This document shows positions 53,488 through 62,105 of a DNA stretch of 64,000 nucleotides, piece by piece (the stretch's first letter is position 1; each line of letters opens with the position of its first letter). The stretch is from the NCBI RefSeq assembly GCF_004792415.1, contig NZ_CP038853.1:3410001-3474000 (forward strand), given 5' to 3'. The stretch comes from Pantoea vagans. Its GTDB lineage: Bacteria; Pseudomonadota; Gammaproteobacteria; Enterobacterales; Enterobacteriaceae. Below the pieces are notes generated by a model. The model was not told the DNA's origin and searched no databases. It saw only the letters and a program-made list of their open reading frames with translations. Both the position numbers and the translations under genes were made by a program.

Positions 53488-53991
53488 GCGCGCTCCTTTC
53501 TCAGTAAGTTCTTCTTAAGCGTAGACAATCCTCTTCAGGCTGTCCGATTCCGCACATTGTTGAGCCGGGCTTACGCCACACGTTAAGCGCAATATTCACT
53601 GTTTCTGAGGTCCGGGCCCTGAGAGAAGCCAAAGGCTTAGCATAATATTCAGACATTCCTTAGTTATGCGTTCCGCCACATTTAAATAACTGATTAACCG
53701 TGGCGATATTATTATTCCATTAAGGTGACCGGATTATTTCCGTATTATCCTAAAGTCAAAAAAAGACATAGCTAATGTGTAAATAATGTTTTATTAAAAA
53801 GGGGCAGTGCAATTAAAAAGCCGTGAGGAAACTATCGCGCGCTCCCGCACTGCGTCGCCACCAGGGAAAACTATTCATTAATTCCCGCACTCGTCGGAAT
53901 TGCAGTCAATATGCAATGCCGCCCGTTCACGCCTCAGGCCCAACGGGCAGAGTCTGCACTATAGCGGGAAAATAAAAATAACAGGTGTACC
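53488..53991. other. AT-rich 504-bp region without a gene
   Basis: No supported gene. The middle (about 53640–53830) is AT-rich and looks unlike the coding neighbours. Two inverted repeats were noted: AATTCC/GGAATT (53880–53901) and GCCCGTT/AACGGGC (53921–53948), the latter 44 bp before the glycosyltransferase start and possibly a 5' UTR hairpin. Confidence 0.4.
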
Positions 53992-55005
53992 ATGACTTCA
54001 CATCGCCAACGTCCAGCGCATAAAATCTGGCGTAACTGGAAAAGAATATCGTTCAGTAGCCAGATGTTATGGAATAAGAAACAGCAGAGCCTCTGTCAGG
54101 CACCGGAATATGATCCGGGACAGGAAGATAATGTCGTATTGATTGCTCAGCAGAAAGATCTGCCCGAGATTCCAAAGATTGTCTGGATGGTCTGGCATAA
54201 CGATCAGCTGCCGACGTCAATGGCGCTGAATATCAGTAAAATCCGGCGGGACAACCCCGATCACCAGGTTTATCTGGTCACGCAGCGCACTCTGTCGCAG
54301 TGGCTGCCCGAACTCAGCTTTATCTCTTCCGATCTGACGCTGGCACATAAAAGTGAAATCATCCGGCTTGAGCTGATTCACCGCTATGGCGGTATCGGCA
54401 TCGACTGCAGTACCCTGCTGTTTGAAAATCTTGCCTGGGTACATCGCGTTCACCATGCGCGACCAATGGATCTCATCGGCTACTATCGCGAGCAATCAAC
54501 GCTGAACCTGCTTGCGCCGGTCACCGAGAGCTGGTTTATTGCCGCGCCGCCGCAGAATGCCTTTATTCGCGAATGGCTGAAACAGCTGGCACCGGTTAAA
54601 AACGTCGGTATCCGCAACTATTTCCATGAGCTGAAGAAGCGTGATGATTTTCCGCTGATTGTGCAGAATGTAGATAATCCGTCACGCCAGCTTCTGGCGC
54701 TGGCGCAGCAGGTCGCTATGCGCGAATACCGGCGGGCTAATCTTTATCTGCGTAAAGGTGAAGCCAGCGCCTGGTACTATCAGCGCCTGCATGCCGACAG
54801 CAGCACCGCGTTTGCGCAGTCTGTGATGTTTCAGCAGCGGCCAGAGACGCCACCACCGATTATCAAATTAACCGGCAACGAGCGACTGCATCTCGACTTC
54901 AATCTGCGACTGGGTTTGTATAACCGCAGCAGCCTGATTGGCGAGATGATGCATACCTCATCACCAGCGCTGGCATTGCCATCAACGGTCAAAGCGCGCG
55001 CGTAG
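53992..55005 (+). CDS. Glycosyltransferase (capsular polysaccharide synthesis / GT32-like)
   Basis: 337 residues. PKIVWMVWHNDQLPTSMALNISKIRRDNPDHQVYLVT at about 61–97 is the donor-binding opening of Caps_synth/GT32 sugar transferases, and LAHKSEIIRLELIHRYGGIGIDCSTLLFENL (about 118–147) corresponds to their GGxYxDxD block. The usual DxD is replaced by DCS here, so the metal-binding motif is atypical. No membrane segment or signal peptide. It is a solitary gene outside any polysaccharide cluster; substrate unknown. Its last 24 bp overlap the convergent LysR gene. Confidence 0.72.
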   Translation: MTSHRQRPAHKIWRNWKRISFSSQMLWNKKQQSLCQAPEYDPGQEDNVVLIAQQKDLPEIPKIVWMVWHNDQLPTSMALNISKIRRDNPDHQVYLVTQRTLSQWLPELSFISSDLTLAHKSEIIRLELIHRYGGIGIDCSTLLFENLAWVHRVHHARPMDLIGYYREQSTLNLLAPVTESWFIAAPPQNAFIREWLKQLAPVKNVGIRNYFHELKKRDDFPLIVQNVDNPSRQLLALAQQVAMREYRRANLYLRKGEASAWYYQRLHADSSTAFAQSVMFQQRPETPPPIIKLTGNERLHLDFNLRLGLYNRSSLIGEMMHTSSPALALPSTVKARA

Positions 55006-55899
55006 CCACTGCGTAAAAGTGGTGACCGCGCGGGGCACCTGCGCCGCCCAGGGTCGGACGATCCACAGGCGGGCGGCAAAGGCCTCCACCGGCTCCCACT
55101 CAGGTAACACCTGCTGCAAAGAGCCTGCGGCCAGCGCTTCATGGGCGCTGAAGTCGGGCAGCATCGCGATTCCCAGTCCCTGCAGAGCGGCATCACGTAT
55201 CGACTCACTGTTGTTAGTGGCAAAGCAGCCCTGAATCCGCACCTGCACCTCTTCGCCATCCGCTGCGGTAACAAACCGCCAGCGCGGTGATTCAACACCA
55301 CGCGGATAGTAAAGGCAGTTATGCTGCATCAGATCCTGCGGCGTGTTCGGTATACCTTGTTGGTTAAGATAGGCAGGTGAGGCCACCAGCACTGTCTGCG
55401 TATCACACAGCGGCAGCGCCACATGGGTTTCCGGCAGCGTGTCACTGTGCCGGATGGCCAGATCAAACCCCTCACTGCTCAGCGACACAATGCGGTCCGT
55501 CACATCCAGCTGCAGACGCACCTGCGGATAGTCACGCAGAAACTCACCAATAATCGGCACCAGCTGCTGCCGGGCAAATGCCACCGGCGCGGTAATACGC
55601 ACCAGACCACGCACTGGCCCGGCGGTATCACGCACGCTAAAAAAACTCTGTTCGATGCGGGCAAAAGGCTCGCGCAACTCCTCCACCAGCTTCTCTCCCG
55701 CTGATGTCAGTCGTACGCTGCGCGTGGTGCGCTGTACCAGCAGTACACCGGCTATCTGCTCCAGCTCTTTGATTTTCTGACTCATCGCAGCTTTGCTGAC
55801 ATCCAGCCGCTCCGCCGCGCGGGTAAAGCTGCCCTGCTCAGCCAGTACGGTCAGCCAGTGAAGATGATCCCACAGCGTATCCGTTTTCATCTCTTTCAT
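54982..55899 (-). CDS. LysR-family transcriptional regulator
   Basis: 305 residues: HLHWLTVLAEQGSFTRAAERLDVSKAAMSQKIKELEQIAGVLLVQRTTRSVRLTSAGEKLVEEL is the N-terminal HTH, then the substrate domain from about residue 90 (VRITAPVAFARQQLVPIIGEFLRDYPQVRLQLDVTDRIV). Start may be 55899 or the in-frame ATG at 55890. Divergent from the tautomerase gene with a 22-bp dyad between them, so it likely controls that gene. Confidence 0.9.
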   Translation of the reverse strand: MKEMKTDTLWDHLHWLTVLAEQGSFTRAAERLDVSKAAMSQKIKELEQIAGVLLVQRTTRSVRLTSAGEKLVEELREPFARIEQSFFSVRDTAGPVRGLVRITAPVAFARQQLVPIIGEFLRDYPQVRLQLDVTDRIVSLSSEGFDLAIRHSDTLPETHVALPLCDTQTVLVASPAYLNQQGIPNTPQDLMQHNCLYYPRGVESPRWRFVTAADGEEVQVRIQGCFATNNSESIRDAALQGLGIAMLPDFSAHEALAAGSLQQVLPEWEPVEAFAARLWIVRPWAAQVPRAVTTFTQWLRARFDR

Positions 55900-55903
55900 T
55901 GCG

Positions 55904-55925
55904 ATTGTTCATTATAGTGAATAAT
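55904..55925. promoter_or_regulatory. 22-bp dyad between LysR and tautomerase genes
   Basis: ATTGTTCATTATAGTGAATAAT is symmetrical at 9 of 11 base pairs, with core TTCA-N6-TGAA. It begins 5 bp upstream of the LysR start, where autoregulation and control of the divergent tautomerase gene would be exerted. Confidence 0.55.
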
Positions 55926-56001
55926 CATTTCAGGCTACGCGCTTTTTCCCGCCGGATAAAGGGGTCACCATAGGTTCATTAATCACGATGAGGAATTCAC
56001 T

Positions 56002-56391
56002 ATGCCACTGCTGCAATTCGATGTTATTCAGGGTCGTTCAGAATCAGAACTGCGTACACTGCTGGATGCGGCGCACCGTGCCGTGCTGACAGCTTTTAAC
56101 GTGCCTGAACGGGATCGTTATCAGATTGTTCAGGAAAATAAGCGCTATCAGATGGTGTTTCAGGATACCGGGCTGGGATTCAGCCGCAGCGATAATCTGG
56201 TGATGGTGCGGGTTTATACCAGCCCACGCAGCCGTGAACAGAAGCAGCATTTTATGGCGGAGCTGGCGCGTGAGCTGCGTGAGCACTGTGGCGTGCAGGG
56301 CAACGATTTAATGATCAGCTTTATCACTAACGACAAAGGTGACTGGAGTTTTGCCGACGGCGAAGCGCAATACCTCACCGGCAAACTCTGA
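56002..56391 (+). CDS. Tautomerase family protein
   Basis: 129 residues. Pro2 follows the initiator Met (MPLLQFDVIQGRSESELRTLLDAAHRAVLTAFNVPERDRYQIVQE), so processing would expose the catalytic N-terminal proline of the 4-oxalocrotonate tautomerase/MSAD superfamily. Length and the DRYQIV block suggest the longer tautomerase subgroup rather than small 4-OT. Divergent from a LysR regulator. Substrate unknown. An 8-bp stem (TGACGGTG/CACCGTCA, 56416–56438) follows the stop. Confidence 0.85.
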   Translation: MPLLQFDVIQGRSESELRTLLDAAHRAVLTAFNVPERDRYQIVQENKRYQMVFQDTGLGFSRSDNLVMVRVYTSPRSREQKQHFMAELARELREHCGVQGNDLMISFITNDKGDWSFADGEAQYLTGKL

Positions 56392-56415
56392 AAAACGTCC
56401 TGACTTCTGCTCTGC

Positions 56416-56438
56416 TGACGGTGCGCCAGCCACCGTCA
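56416..56438 (+). terminator. Hairpin downstream of tautomerase gene
   Basis: Perfect 8-bp inverted repeat TGACGGTG/CACCGTCA with a 7-nt loop, 25 bp after the stop. No T-run, so its role as terminator is unsure. Confidence 0.45.
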
Positions 56439-56600
56439 CGCCTGAAAACCTCACTTCTGAACCAATCTGCTCTCCACCGCACAAATCGGGCCGGATATGT
56501 TGCAGCCGGATGACAGCCAATATAGATTGTCGAAAAACCATCCCCGAAGGTGGCCGGTTGCGTGAAGCCTCGTGCAACCCTGTAGAGAGAGGATTTACCG

Positions 56601-58892
56601 TTGTCCGAATTGGTCTCCGTCGCGCTGTTTCTGGCCGCTATTGCAATCTATTCCTGTAAAGCCGGGCGTAACAAATTCTGGTTTATTCTTGTTCTTATCC
56701 TGCTGGTGCTTTTCGTTGTCCTGAATGCCACCCTCTATGCCAGCAACTATTTTACCGGTGACGGCATCAACGATGCGGTGCTCTATACGCTGACTAACAG
56801 CCTGACCGGCGCGGGTGTCAGTAAATATGTGGTGCCCGCGATTGGGCTGATTATTGTGCTGTTCCTGCTGTTCTGCCTGCTGTCGTGGATTCTGCGTCGG
56901 CGTAAGCGTCCGCATCACATGGGCTGGTCACTGCTGGCGGCCGCCTGCGCGCTCGGCTCGGTGCAGACCACCCCGGCCTTTCGCCAGGTCGCGACGCTCA
57001 TCGTGTCGCATACCCAGATGGCGGACTCTGACTTCGACAACTTCTATAAAGTGCCGCGTAATCGCATTGAACAGCCGCGCCTTAACGTGGTTTACATCTA
57101 TGGTGAAAGCTTAGAGCGCACCTATTTCGACCCCATCGCCTTTCCCGGCCTGGCGCCTGAGCTGAGCCGGCAGAAAGAGCAGAGTATCGACTTCAGCGAA
57201 ACCGAACAGTTACCCGGCACCGATTACACCATTGCAGGCATGGTCGCCTCACAGTGCGGCATTCCGCTGTTTGCGCCGTTTGACGGTAATGCGTCGGCGT
57301 CGCTCTCCAGCTTCTATCCGCAGAACGTCTGTCTGGGCGACATCCTGAAAAACTCCGGCTACCAGAACTGGTTTATTCAGGGCGCCGATCTGCGTTTTGC
57401 CGGTAAAGATGTCTTCCTGAAATCGCACGGTTTCGACCCCGAAAATCTTTATGGTTCGCAGGAGCTGAAAAGCCGCGTTGCCGATCCTGCTTATCGCAAT
57501 AACTGGGGTTATTACGACGATACGGTGCTGGATGAAGTCTTTGAGAAGTATCAGGAACTCTCGCAGGCCGGTAAACCTTTCGCGCTGTTTACGCTGACCG
57601 TCGATACGCATCACCCGGACGGGTTTATCTCACGCAGCTGCGATCGCAGGAGCTACAGCATTGATGGCAAACCGAATCAGTCCTTCAGCGCGGTCGCCTG
57701 CTCGCAGGAGCACGTGGCGCGGCTGATTACACGCATCAAAGCATCGCCGTGGTTTAAAAATACCGTAATTGTGGTGAGCTCCGATCATCTGGCCATGAAC
57801 AACACGGCGCATCCGTGGCTGGTCAAACAGCCACGTCGCAATCTGTTCATGGTGATCCGGGGTGATAAACCGCAGGCGGAGCTGATGGAGGCGAAGCGCA
57901 GCACGCTGGATAATGGCGCGACGCTGCTGGATATTCTCGGCGGCGATAACGCGATTGGCCTGGGCCGCAGCAGCCTTTCTTCTCTTTCGCTCTCCACCCA
58001 GTTCGACGACATTAAGAGTAAGGTGGCGAGCTGGAAACCCGACATCATCCAGCTCTGGAACTTCCCGAAGAAGATAGACAGCTTCACGGTGGATCAGGCG
58101 AAGAATACCTTCAGCTTCTCAGGGACCACCTTTAAACTGCCGATTCTGTTCCGTATCAGTGATAAGCATGTTGAGCCGATGCCGGAAGGGGAATATTCAG
58201 CCCCACTGCGCTATCAGCTGGCCGATTTCGCCTCTGCTGATAAATTCCTCTGGGTGGATCGCTGTTTCAAAATGGCGCGACTCTGGCAGCCTTCGCTGGC
58301 CCTTTCCGGCGATCTCTGTGTGGCGATGGGGCAGCTGGGCGGCACGCCAACCGTGACACATGTCGACAAACCGCAGTGGAAAGGCAAAGTGCAGTTCCCG
58401 GACGGCGCTGTCAGCGAGGCACGTTACCAGCAGAACCTGGCGCAGATCCGCATTGAAGATAACAACATTCGCTATAGCGCCGACAGCTTCCGGCTTGATG
58501 TGCCTGGCGCGCCGGAAACGATTAAAAGCTTCAGCGGCATCTCACGGCCAGAGAGCTGGGGGCGCTGGTCAAACGCCAATCTCGCGCCAGAAGTGCATAT
58601 CGATTATGTCGATGCACTCCCGGCTAAGTTTGATCTGGTCATTACCGCACGCGCATATGGCCCCAACGCACACCGCGCGATCCCGGTTCGGGTCGGCGAT
58701 CAGCAGCAACTGCTGTCGCTGGGCGAAGAGGTATCGACGCATACCCTGCATTTCGACAACCCAGGCGCCAGCCATCAGCTGGTCATTGCCCCCCCTGAGC
58801 CGCAGCTGAGTAACACCGGCAATATTACCGGGCAGGATCCGCGCAAACTGGGCATCGGTATGGTTGAAATTAAAATCGTACCCCAGCCTTAA
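56601..58892 (+). CDS. opgB: Phosphoglycerol transferase I OpgB (MdoB)
   Basis: 763 residues, E. coli length. It adds phosphoglycerol from phosphatidylglycerol to periplasmic osmoregulated glucans. Four N-terminal membrane helices ([19 protein letters not shown] onward to about 120) lead to a periplasmic sulfatase-like domain: [13 protein letters not shown] with the catalytic Thr, [41 protein letters not shown] and VVSSDHLAM. The start is TTG at 56601 with GAGAGAGGA 7–9 nt upstream. A perfect 11-bp hairpin (58912–58937) follows the stop. Confidence 0.96.
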   Translation: MSELVSVALFLAAIAIYSCKAGRNKFWFILVLILLVLFVVLNATLYASNYFTGDGINDAVLYTLTNSLTGAGVSKYVVPAIGLIIVLFLLFCLLSWILRRRKRPHHMGWSLLAAACALGSVQTTPAFRQVATLIVSHTQMADSDFDNFYKVPRNRIEQPRLNVVYIYGESLERTYFDPIAFPGLAPELSRQKEQSIDFSETEQLPGTDYTIAGMVASQCGIPLFAPFDGNASASLSSFYPQNVCLGDILKNSGYQNWFIQGADLRFAGKDVFLKSHGFDPENLYGSQELKSRVADPAYRNNWGYYDDTVLDEVFEKYQELSQAGKPFALFTLTVDTHHPDGFISRSCDRRSYSIDGKPNQSFSAVACSQEHVARLITRIKASPWFKNTVIVVSSDHLAMNNTAHPWLVKQPRRNLFMVIRGDKPQAELMEAKRSTLDNGATLLDILGGDNAIGLGRSSLSSLSLSTQFDDIKSKVASWKPDIIQLWNFPKKIDSFTVDQAKNTFSFSGTTFKLPILFRISDKHVEPMPEGEYSAPLRYQLADFASADKFLWVDRCFKMARLWQPSLALSGDLCVAMGQLGGTPTVTHVDKPQWKGKVQFPDGAVSEARYQQNLAQIRIEDNNIRYSADSFRLDVPGAPETIKSFSGISRPESWGRWSNANLAPEVHIDYVDALPAKFDLVITARAYGPNAHRAIPVRVGDQQQLLSLGEEVSTHTLHFDNPGASHQLVIAPPEPQLSNTGNITGQDPRKLGIGMVEIKIVPQP

Positions 58893-58911
58893 GACCCGTT
58901 TTTTCTTCTCC

Positions 58912-58937
58912 CGCCTCTGCGGATTACCGCAGAGGCG
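58912..58937 (+). terminator. Hairpin downstream of opgB
   Basis: CGCCTCTGCGG and CCGCAGAGGCG are perfect 11-bp arms around ATTA, 20 bp after the opgB stop. There is no T-run after it on the plus strand; a T-rich stretch precedes it. Confidence 0.65.
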
Positions 58938-59110
58938 CCTCATCCTATCCCTCGCGACATGTTGCGAGGCAGCCCGTACTTCACTGCACGTTACCTGTTG
59001 TACTAATTGATATTTTCGACATGGCGCGCAAAATATAACCGACTGAGTGGTGATGCGCTTTTTGCCTGTCATGATGCGGTTATCGCCGGAGTACACAGGG
59101 AGGTGTCGTG

Positions 59111-59824
59111 ATGACAAGCACAATGATGAGTACCCACAAAGCCTTTAAAGCGCTGCAACAGGCGGGGATCGACGATCAGCAAGCGGAGGCGATGGTGGAG
59201 GTTTTTACCGATATGCAGCAGAGGCAGCCAGGCGCACAGGTCGGGAAGCAGCTCGGTCAGATTCAGACCAAAGCCAATCATATTGACGTCCGGATCGGCC
59301 AGCTTCAGACAAAAGCTGAACAGACAGACGAGCAGCTCGGCAAGCTTACGATGAAAGTTGACCAGATGGACAATCGACTCGGCAAGCTCACGACGAAAGT
59401 AGATCAGATTGACGAGCGGCTCGGGCATCTCACCACAAAGGTTAATCAGATCGACGAGCGGCTTGGGCATCTCACCATAAAGGTTAATCAGATCGACGAT
59501 CGCCTCGGGCATCTCACCACAAAGGTTAATCAGATCGACGATCGCCTCGGGCATCTCGCCACGAAGGTTAATCAGATCGACGAGCGGCTTGGCCATGTTG
59601 AAAGAAAAACCGACAAGCTGGCTATCCGTTTTAATCACCTGGAAATCAAAGTGGATAAGATGGACGCGATGCTCAGTGAAATGAATTTCCGATTAACGGG
59701 CGCTGTCGACAGCCTGAGAAATGACGTTGTGACACTGAGCACTGATATGCGCTGGATCAAACGGTTGTCTATCCTCATGACCACCACCCTGCTGGCGGCG
59801 GTCCTGAAAGATATTCTACTGTGA
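59111..59824 (+). CDS. Coiled-coil protein with 14-residue tandem repeats and C-terminal membrane segment
   Basis: 237 residues. Residues about 8–40 (HKAFKALQQAGIDDQQAEAMVEVFTDMQ) resemble the start of the DUF1640/CCDC90 coiled-coil family. The centre (about 80–163) is six 14-residue repeats of the form KVNQIDDRLGHLTT, two heptads each, encoded by 42-bp DNA repeats at 59348–59599. A less regular flank extends them on both sides. The tail MTTTLLAAVLKDILL is a hydrophobic anchor. I do not recognise a specific gene; a membrane-tethered rod-like oligomer is likely. GGAGGTG precedes the start. Confidence 0.78.
   Translation: MTSTMMSTHKAFKALQQAGIDDQQAEAMVEVFTDMQQRQPGAQVGKQLGQIQTKANHIDVRIGQLQTKAEQTDEQLGKLTMKVDQMDNRLGKLTTKVDQIDERLGHLTTKVNQIDERLGHLTIKVNQIDDRLGHLTTKVNQIDDRLGHLATKVNQIDERLGHVERKTDKLAIRFNHLEIKVDKMDAMLSEMNFRLTGAVDSLRNDVVTLSTDMRWIKRLSILMTTTLLAAVLKDILL
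59348..59599 (+). repeat. Six tandem 42-bp repeats inside the coiled-coil gene
   Basis: Units begin at 59348, 59390, 59432, 59474, 59516 and 59558, each 42 bp. The core GGTTAATCAGATCGACGA recurs in the last four, with GATCGCCTCGGGCATCTC or GAGCGGCTTGGGCATCTC endings; the first two are more diverged. Unit length is a multiple of three, so copy-number change keeps the frame and alters the coiled-coil length by two heptads per unit. Confidence 0.95.
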
Positions 59825-59837
59825 GCCCACTACCCGA

Positions 59838-60551
59838 TCAGGGTCTGTCGCGCAGTGCTTCCAGCTTCTCACGCTGCTGACCCTCAGCGGTAAAGTTTTC
59901 CTCTGCCAGCCAGCGCTGCAGGCCCTTTTTTACCTGCGGCCATTCGCTGTCGATAATCGAAAACCAGCTGGTGTCACGCGAACGCCCTTTGTAGACAATT
60001 GCCTGACGGAACTCACCTTCATACCGGAAACCGAGACGGGCCGCTGCCTCACGCGACGGGGCATTGCAGCTGTCGCATTTCCATTCATAACGACGATAAC
60101 CCAGCGTCTCAAACGCGTAGCGCATCAGCAGAAAATGCGCTTCCGTTGCCATGCGGGTCTGCTTCAGCCTGGGCGAAAAAGCAACGTGTCCGACTTCCAT
60201 TACGCCATGTTCAGGCTGAATGCGCATTAACGACAGACTGCCCACCGCCTGCTCCGTGGCGATATCGATCACCGCAAAATGCAGTGGGTCGCGACTGCCT
60301 TCCATCTGGCTGAAATAATCCTGCCACGCCTGCCGGTCATCAAACGGTCCCATAAACATGTAAGTCCAGTCGCGTCCATCCTCAGCCAGCCCCCAGGCTT
60401 CAGACAGTGCATCACCATGCCGTGCTGCACTGAACGGCTCCAGCCGACATGACTCGCCGGTGAAAACCTGATGCTGCGGTAAAGGACGGGGTTGCCAGTC
60501 TGGTAAAGGCTGGCCGACCGGCTGACCGAATTGATTCAGATATTGTGACAT
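59838..60551 (-). CDS. GNAT family N-acetyltransferase (RimJ/RimL type)
   Basis: 237 residues from the ATG at 60551 (MSQYLNQFGQPVGQPLPDWQPRPLPQHQVFTGESCRLEPF), with GGAGGCGAT as SD. The GNAT core has VGSLSLMRIQPEHGVMEVGHVAFSPRLKQTRMATEAHFLLMRYAFETLGYRRYEWKCDSCNAPSREAAARLGFRYEGEFRQAIVYKGRSRD, typical of acetyltransferases acting on protein or peptide N-termini and small amines. Divergent from the MocR regulator, its probable controller or partner. Substrate unknown. Confidence 0.85.
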   Translation of the reverse strand: MSQYLNQFGQPVGQPLPDWQPRPLPQHQVFTGESCRLEPFSAARHGDALSEAWGLAEDGRDWTYMFMGPFDDRQAWQDYFSQMEGSRDPLHFAVIDIATEQAVGSLSLMRIQPEHGVMEVGHVAFSPRLKQTRMATEAHFLLMRYAFETLGYRRYEWKCDSCNAPSREAAARLGFRYEGEFRQAIVYKGRSRDTSWFSIIDSEWPQVKKGLQRWLAEENFTAEGQQREKLEALRDRP

Positions 60552-60627
60552 ATCGCCTCCCGGCTGCAGATGATATCCGCAGATTGCCACTATCATGGTG
60601 GGTTAAAAAGTACCACAATCAGGAAAA

Positions 60628-62100
60628 ATGATAGATCCACGGGACCCGACTATGAAGCCAGAGATCTCCCCTTTGCTGCTGGCACCATTGATACCCGCCG
60701 CCGGGACCACGCTGCAGCAGCAACTTTATCAGCGGATAAAACAGGGCATTTTGCAGGGTCAGCTTGCCACTGGCGCGATGTTACCAGCTACACGGCAGCT
60801 GGCAGTTGAGCTGCAGGTATCGCGGAATACCGTGCTTAACGTCTGGACCCAGTTGCAGGCTGAGGGCTATCTGATGAGCGATCGACAGGGCAGCCGCGTC
60901 AGCTCACTGGCTTTGCCTGCCGGGCAGGCGGATGACGACACGCTAGCCAGCTGGCCGCTGGCAAAACGGATTGAGGCTTTTCACCAAAGCCAGTGGATCG
61001 ACACCGGCTCATTGCCGCTGCGACCCGGCATACCGGCTCTGAATCATTTTCCGATGGCGGCCTGGCGCCGGGCGCTGAGTCAGGTAATGAGTCACCCGCC
61101 ACCGTCGCTGCTCGGCTATGGCGATCCCTTTGGTGAAGCAGAACTGCGTGCCGTACTGGCGCAACAGTTGCGTATCACGCGCGGTGTACGTTGTGACCCC
61201 GGACAGATTGTGATTACTGAAGGTGTGCAGCAGGCGCTTACGCTGTGCGTCGCCCTGCTGAGTAATCCGGGCGATCATGGCTGGATTGAAGAACCGGGTT
61301 ATCGTAATGCCAAATCGGCTCTGCAGGCCGGAGAACTTAACGTTGTCCCGATCCGCACCGATGACCAGGGAATGGCCCCCGAGCCGGAACACTGGAAACA
61401 GGCTCCACCCCGTCTGATTTATACCACGCCTACCCATCAGTATCCCACCGGCGTCGTCATGAGCGCGGCCCGGCGTCTGGCGCTGATTGCGGCTGCGCAG
61501 CAGCACCAAGCCTGGATTATTGAAGATGATTATGATGGCGACTTCCATTACCACGGCGAACCTGTAATGGCGATGCAGGGCATGACCGATAATGCTCCGG
61601 TTATCTATCTCGGCTCATTCAGCAAGACGCTATTCCCCGCGCTGCGCATCGGTTTTATGGTGCTGCCCGCGCCGCTGGTCAGGCGTCTGCAACCGGCACT
61701 GCATCAGATCCTGCGCGGCGGAAACCGGCTGGAACAACAGGCGCTGGCGCGTTTTATTCTCAGTGGTGATTATCGCCGCCATCTGGGCAAAATGCGTCGT
61801 CTCTATCGTCAGCGACAGGCATGGCTGCGAACCGAACTGCAACGCGCTGCAGGGCAGGCGATTCCGTTGCTGGGTGGTAACAGCGGTATGCATCTGGTGC
61901 TGCCACTCGAGCCTCATCGGGATGACGTCGCTATCACCCGCACACTGCTCCAGGCGGGCTACGCACCTACGGCTCTCTCGACCTTCTGTCTGCGCGAACC
62001 GGTGCAGCAGGGGCTGGTGATTGGCTATGGTAATTGCAGCGACACGCAAATTACCGCAGCGACGCGCCAGCTAAGTCGCCTGCTCGGCTGGCCCGGATAA
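60628..62100 (+). CDS. MocR-type GntR/aminotransferase regulator
   Basis: 490 residues: a GntR winged helix (about 30–95, TTLQQQLYQRIKQGILQGQLATGAMLPATRQLAVELQVSRNTVLNVWTQLQAEGYL) fused to a fold-type I aminotransferase domain with the PLP lysine in YLGSFSKTLFPALRIGF. DNA-binding regulators of this MocR family (for example PdxR, GabR) sense PLP and amino compounds. The start is at 60628 (AGGAAAA before it) or the in-frame ATG at 60652. Divergent from the GNAT gene with ~76 bp between, so joint control is likely. Confidence 0.87.
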   Translation: MIDPRDPTMKPEISPLLLAPLIPAAGTTLQQQLYQRIKQGILQGQLATGAMLPATRQLAVELQVSRNTVLNVWTQLQAEGYLMSDRQGSRVSSLALPAGQADDDTLASWPLAKRIEAFHQSQWIDTGSLPLRPGIPALNHFPMAAWRRALSQVMSHPPPSLLGYGDPFGEAELRAVLAQQLRITRGVRCDPGQIVITEGVQQALTLCVALLSNPGDHGWIEEPGYRNAKSALQAGELNVVPIRTDDQGMAPEPEHWKQAPPRLIYTTPTHQYPTGVVMSAARRLALIAAAQQHQAWIIEDDYDGDFHYHGEPVMAMQGMTDNAPVIYLGSFSKTLFPALRIGFMVLPAPLVRRLQPALHQILRGGNRLEQQALARFILSGDYRRHLGKMRRLYRQRQAWLRTELQRAAGQAIPLLGGNSGMHLVLPLEPHRDDVAITRTLLQAGYAPTALSTFCLREPVQQGLVIGYGNCSDTQITAATRQLSRLLGWPG

Positions 62101-62105
62101 CCTAA

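Noticed and set aside
59348..59599. Direct repeats considered as a CRISPR array
   Set aside because: The units are contiguous, in frame with a gene, without unique spacers and without cas genes nearby.
59069..59638. Minus-strand frame with repeated VDLINLCGEMPE
   Set aside because: It is the antisense of the 42-bp repeats in the coiled-coil gene; its repeats follow from that.
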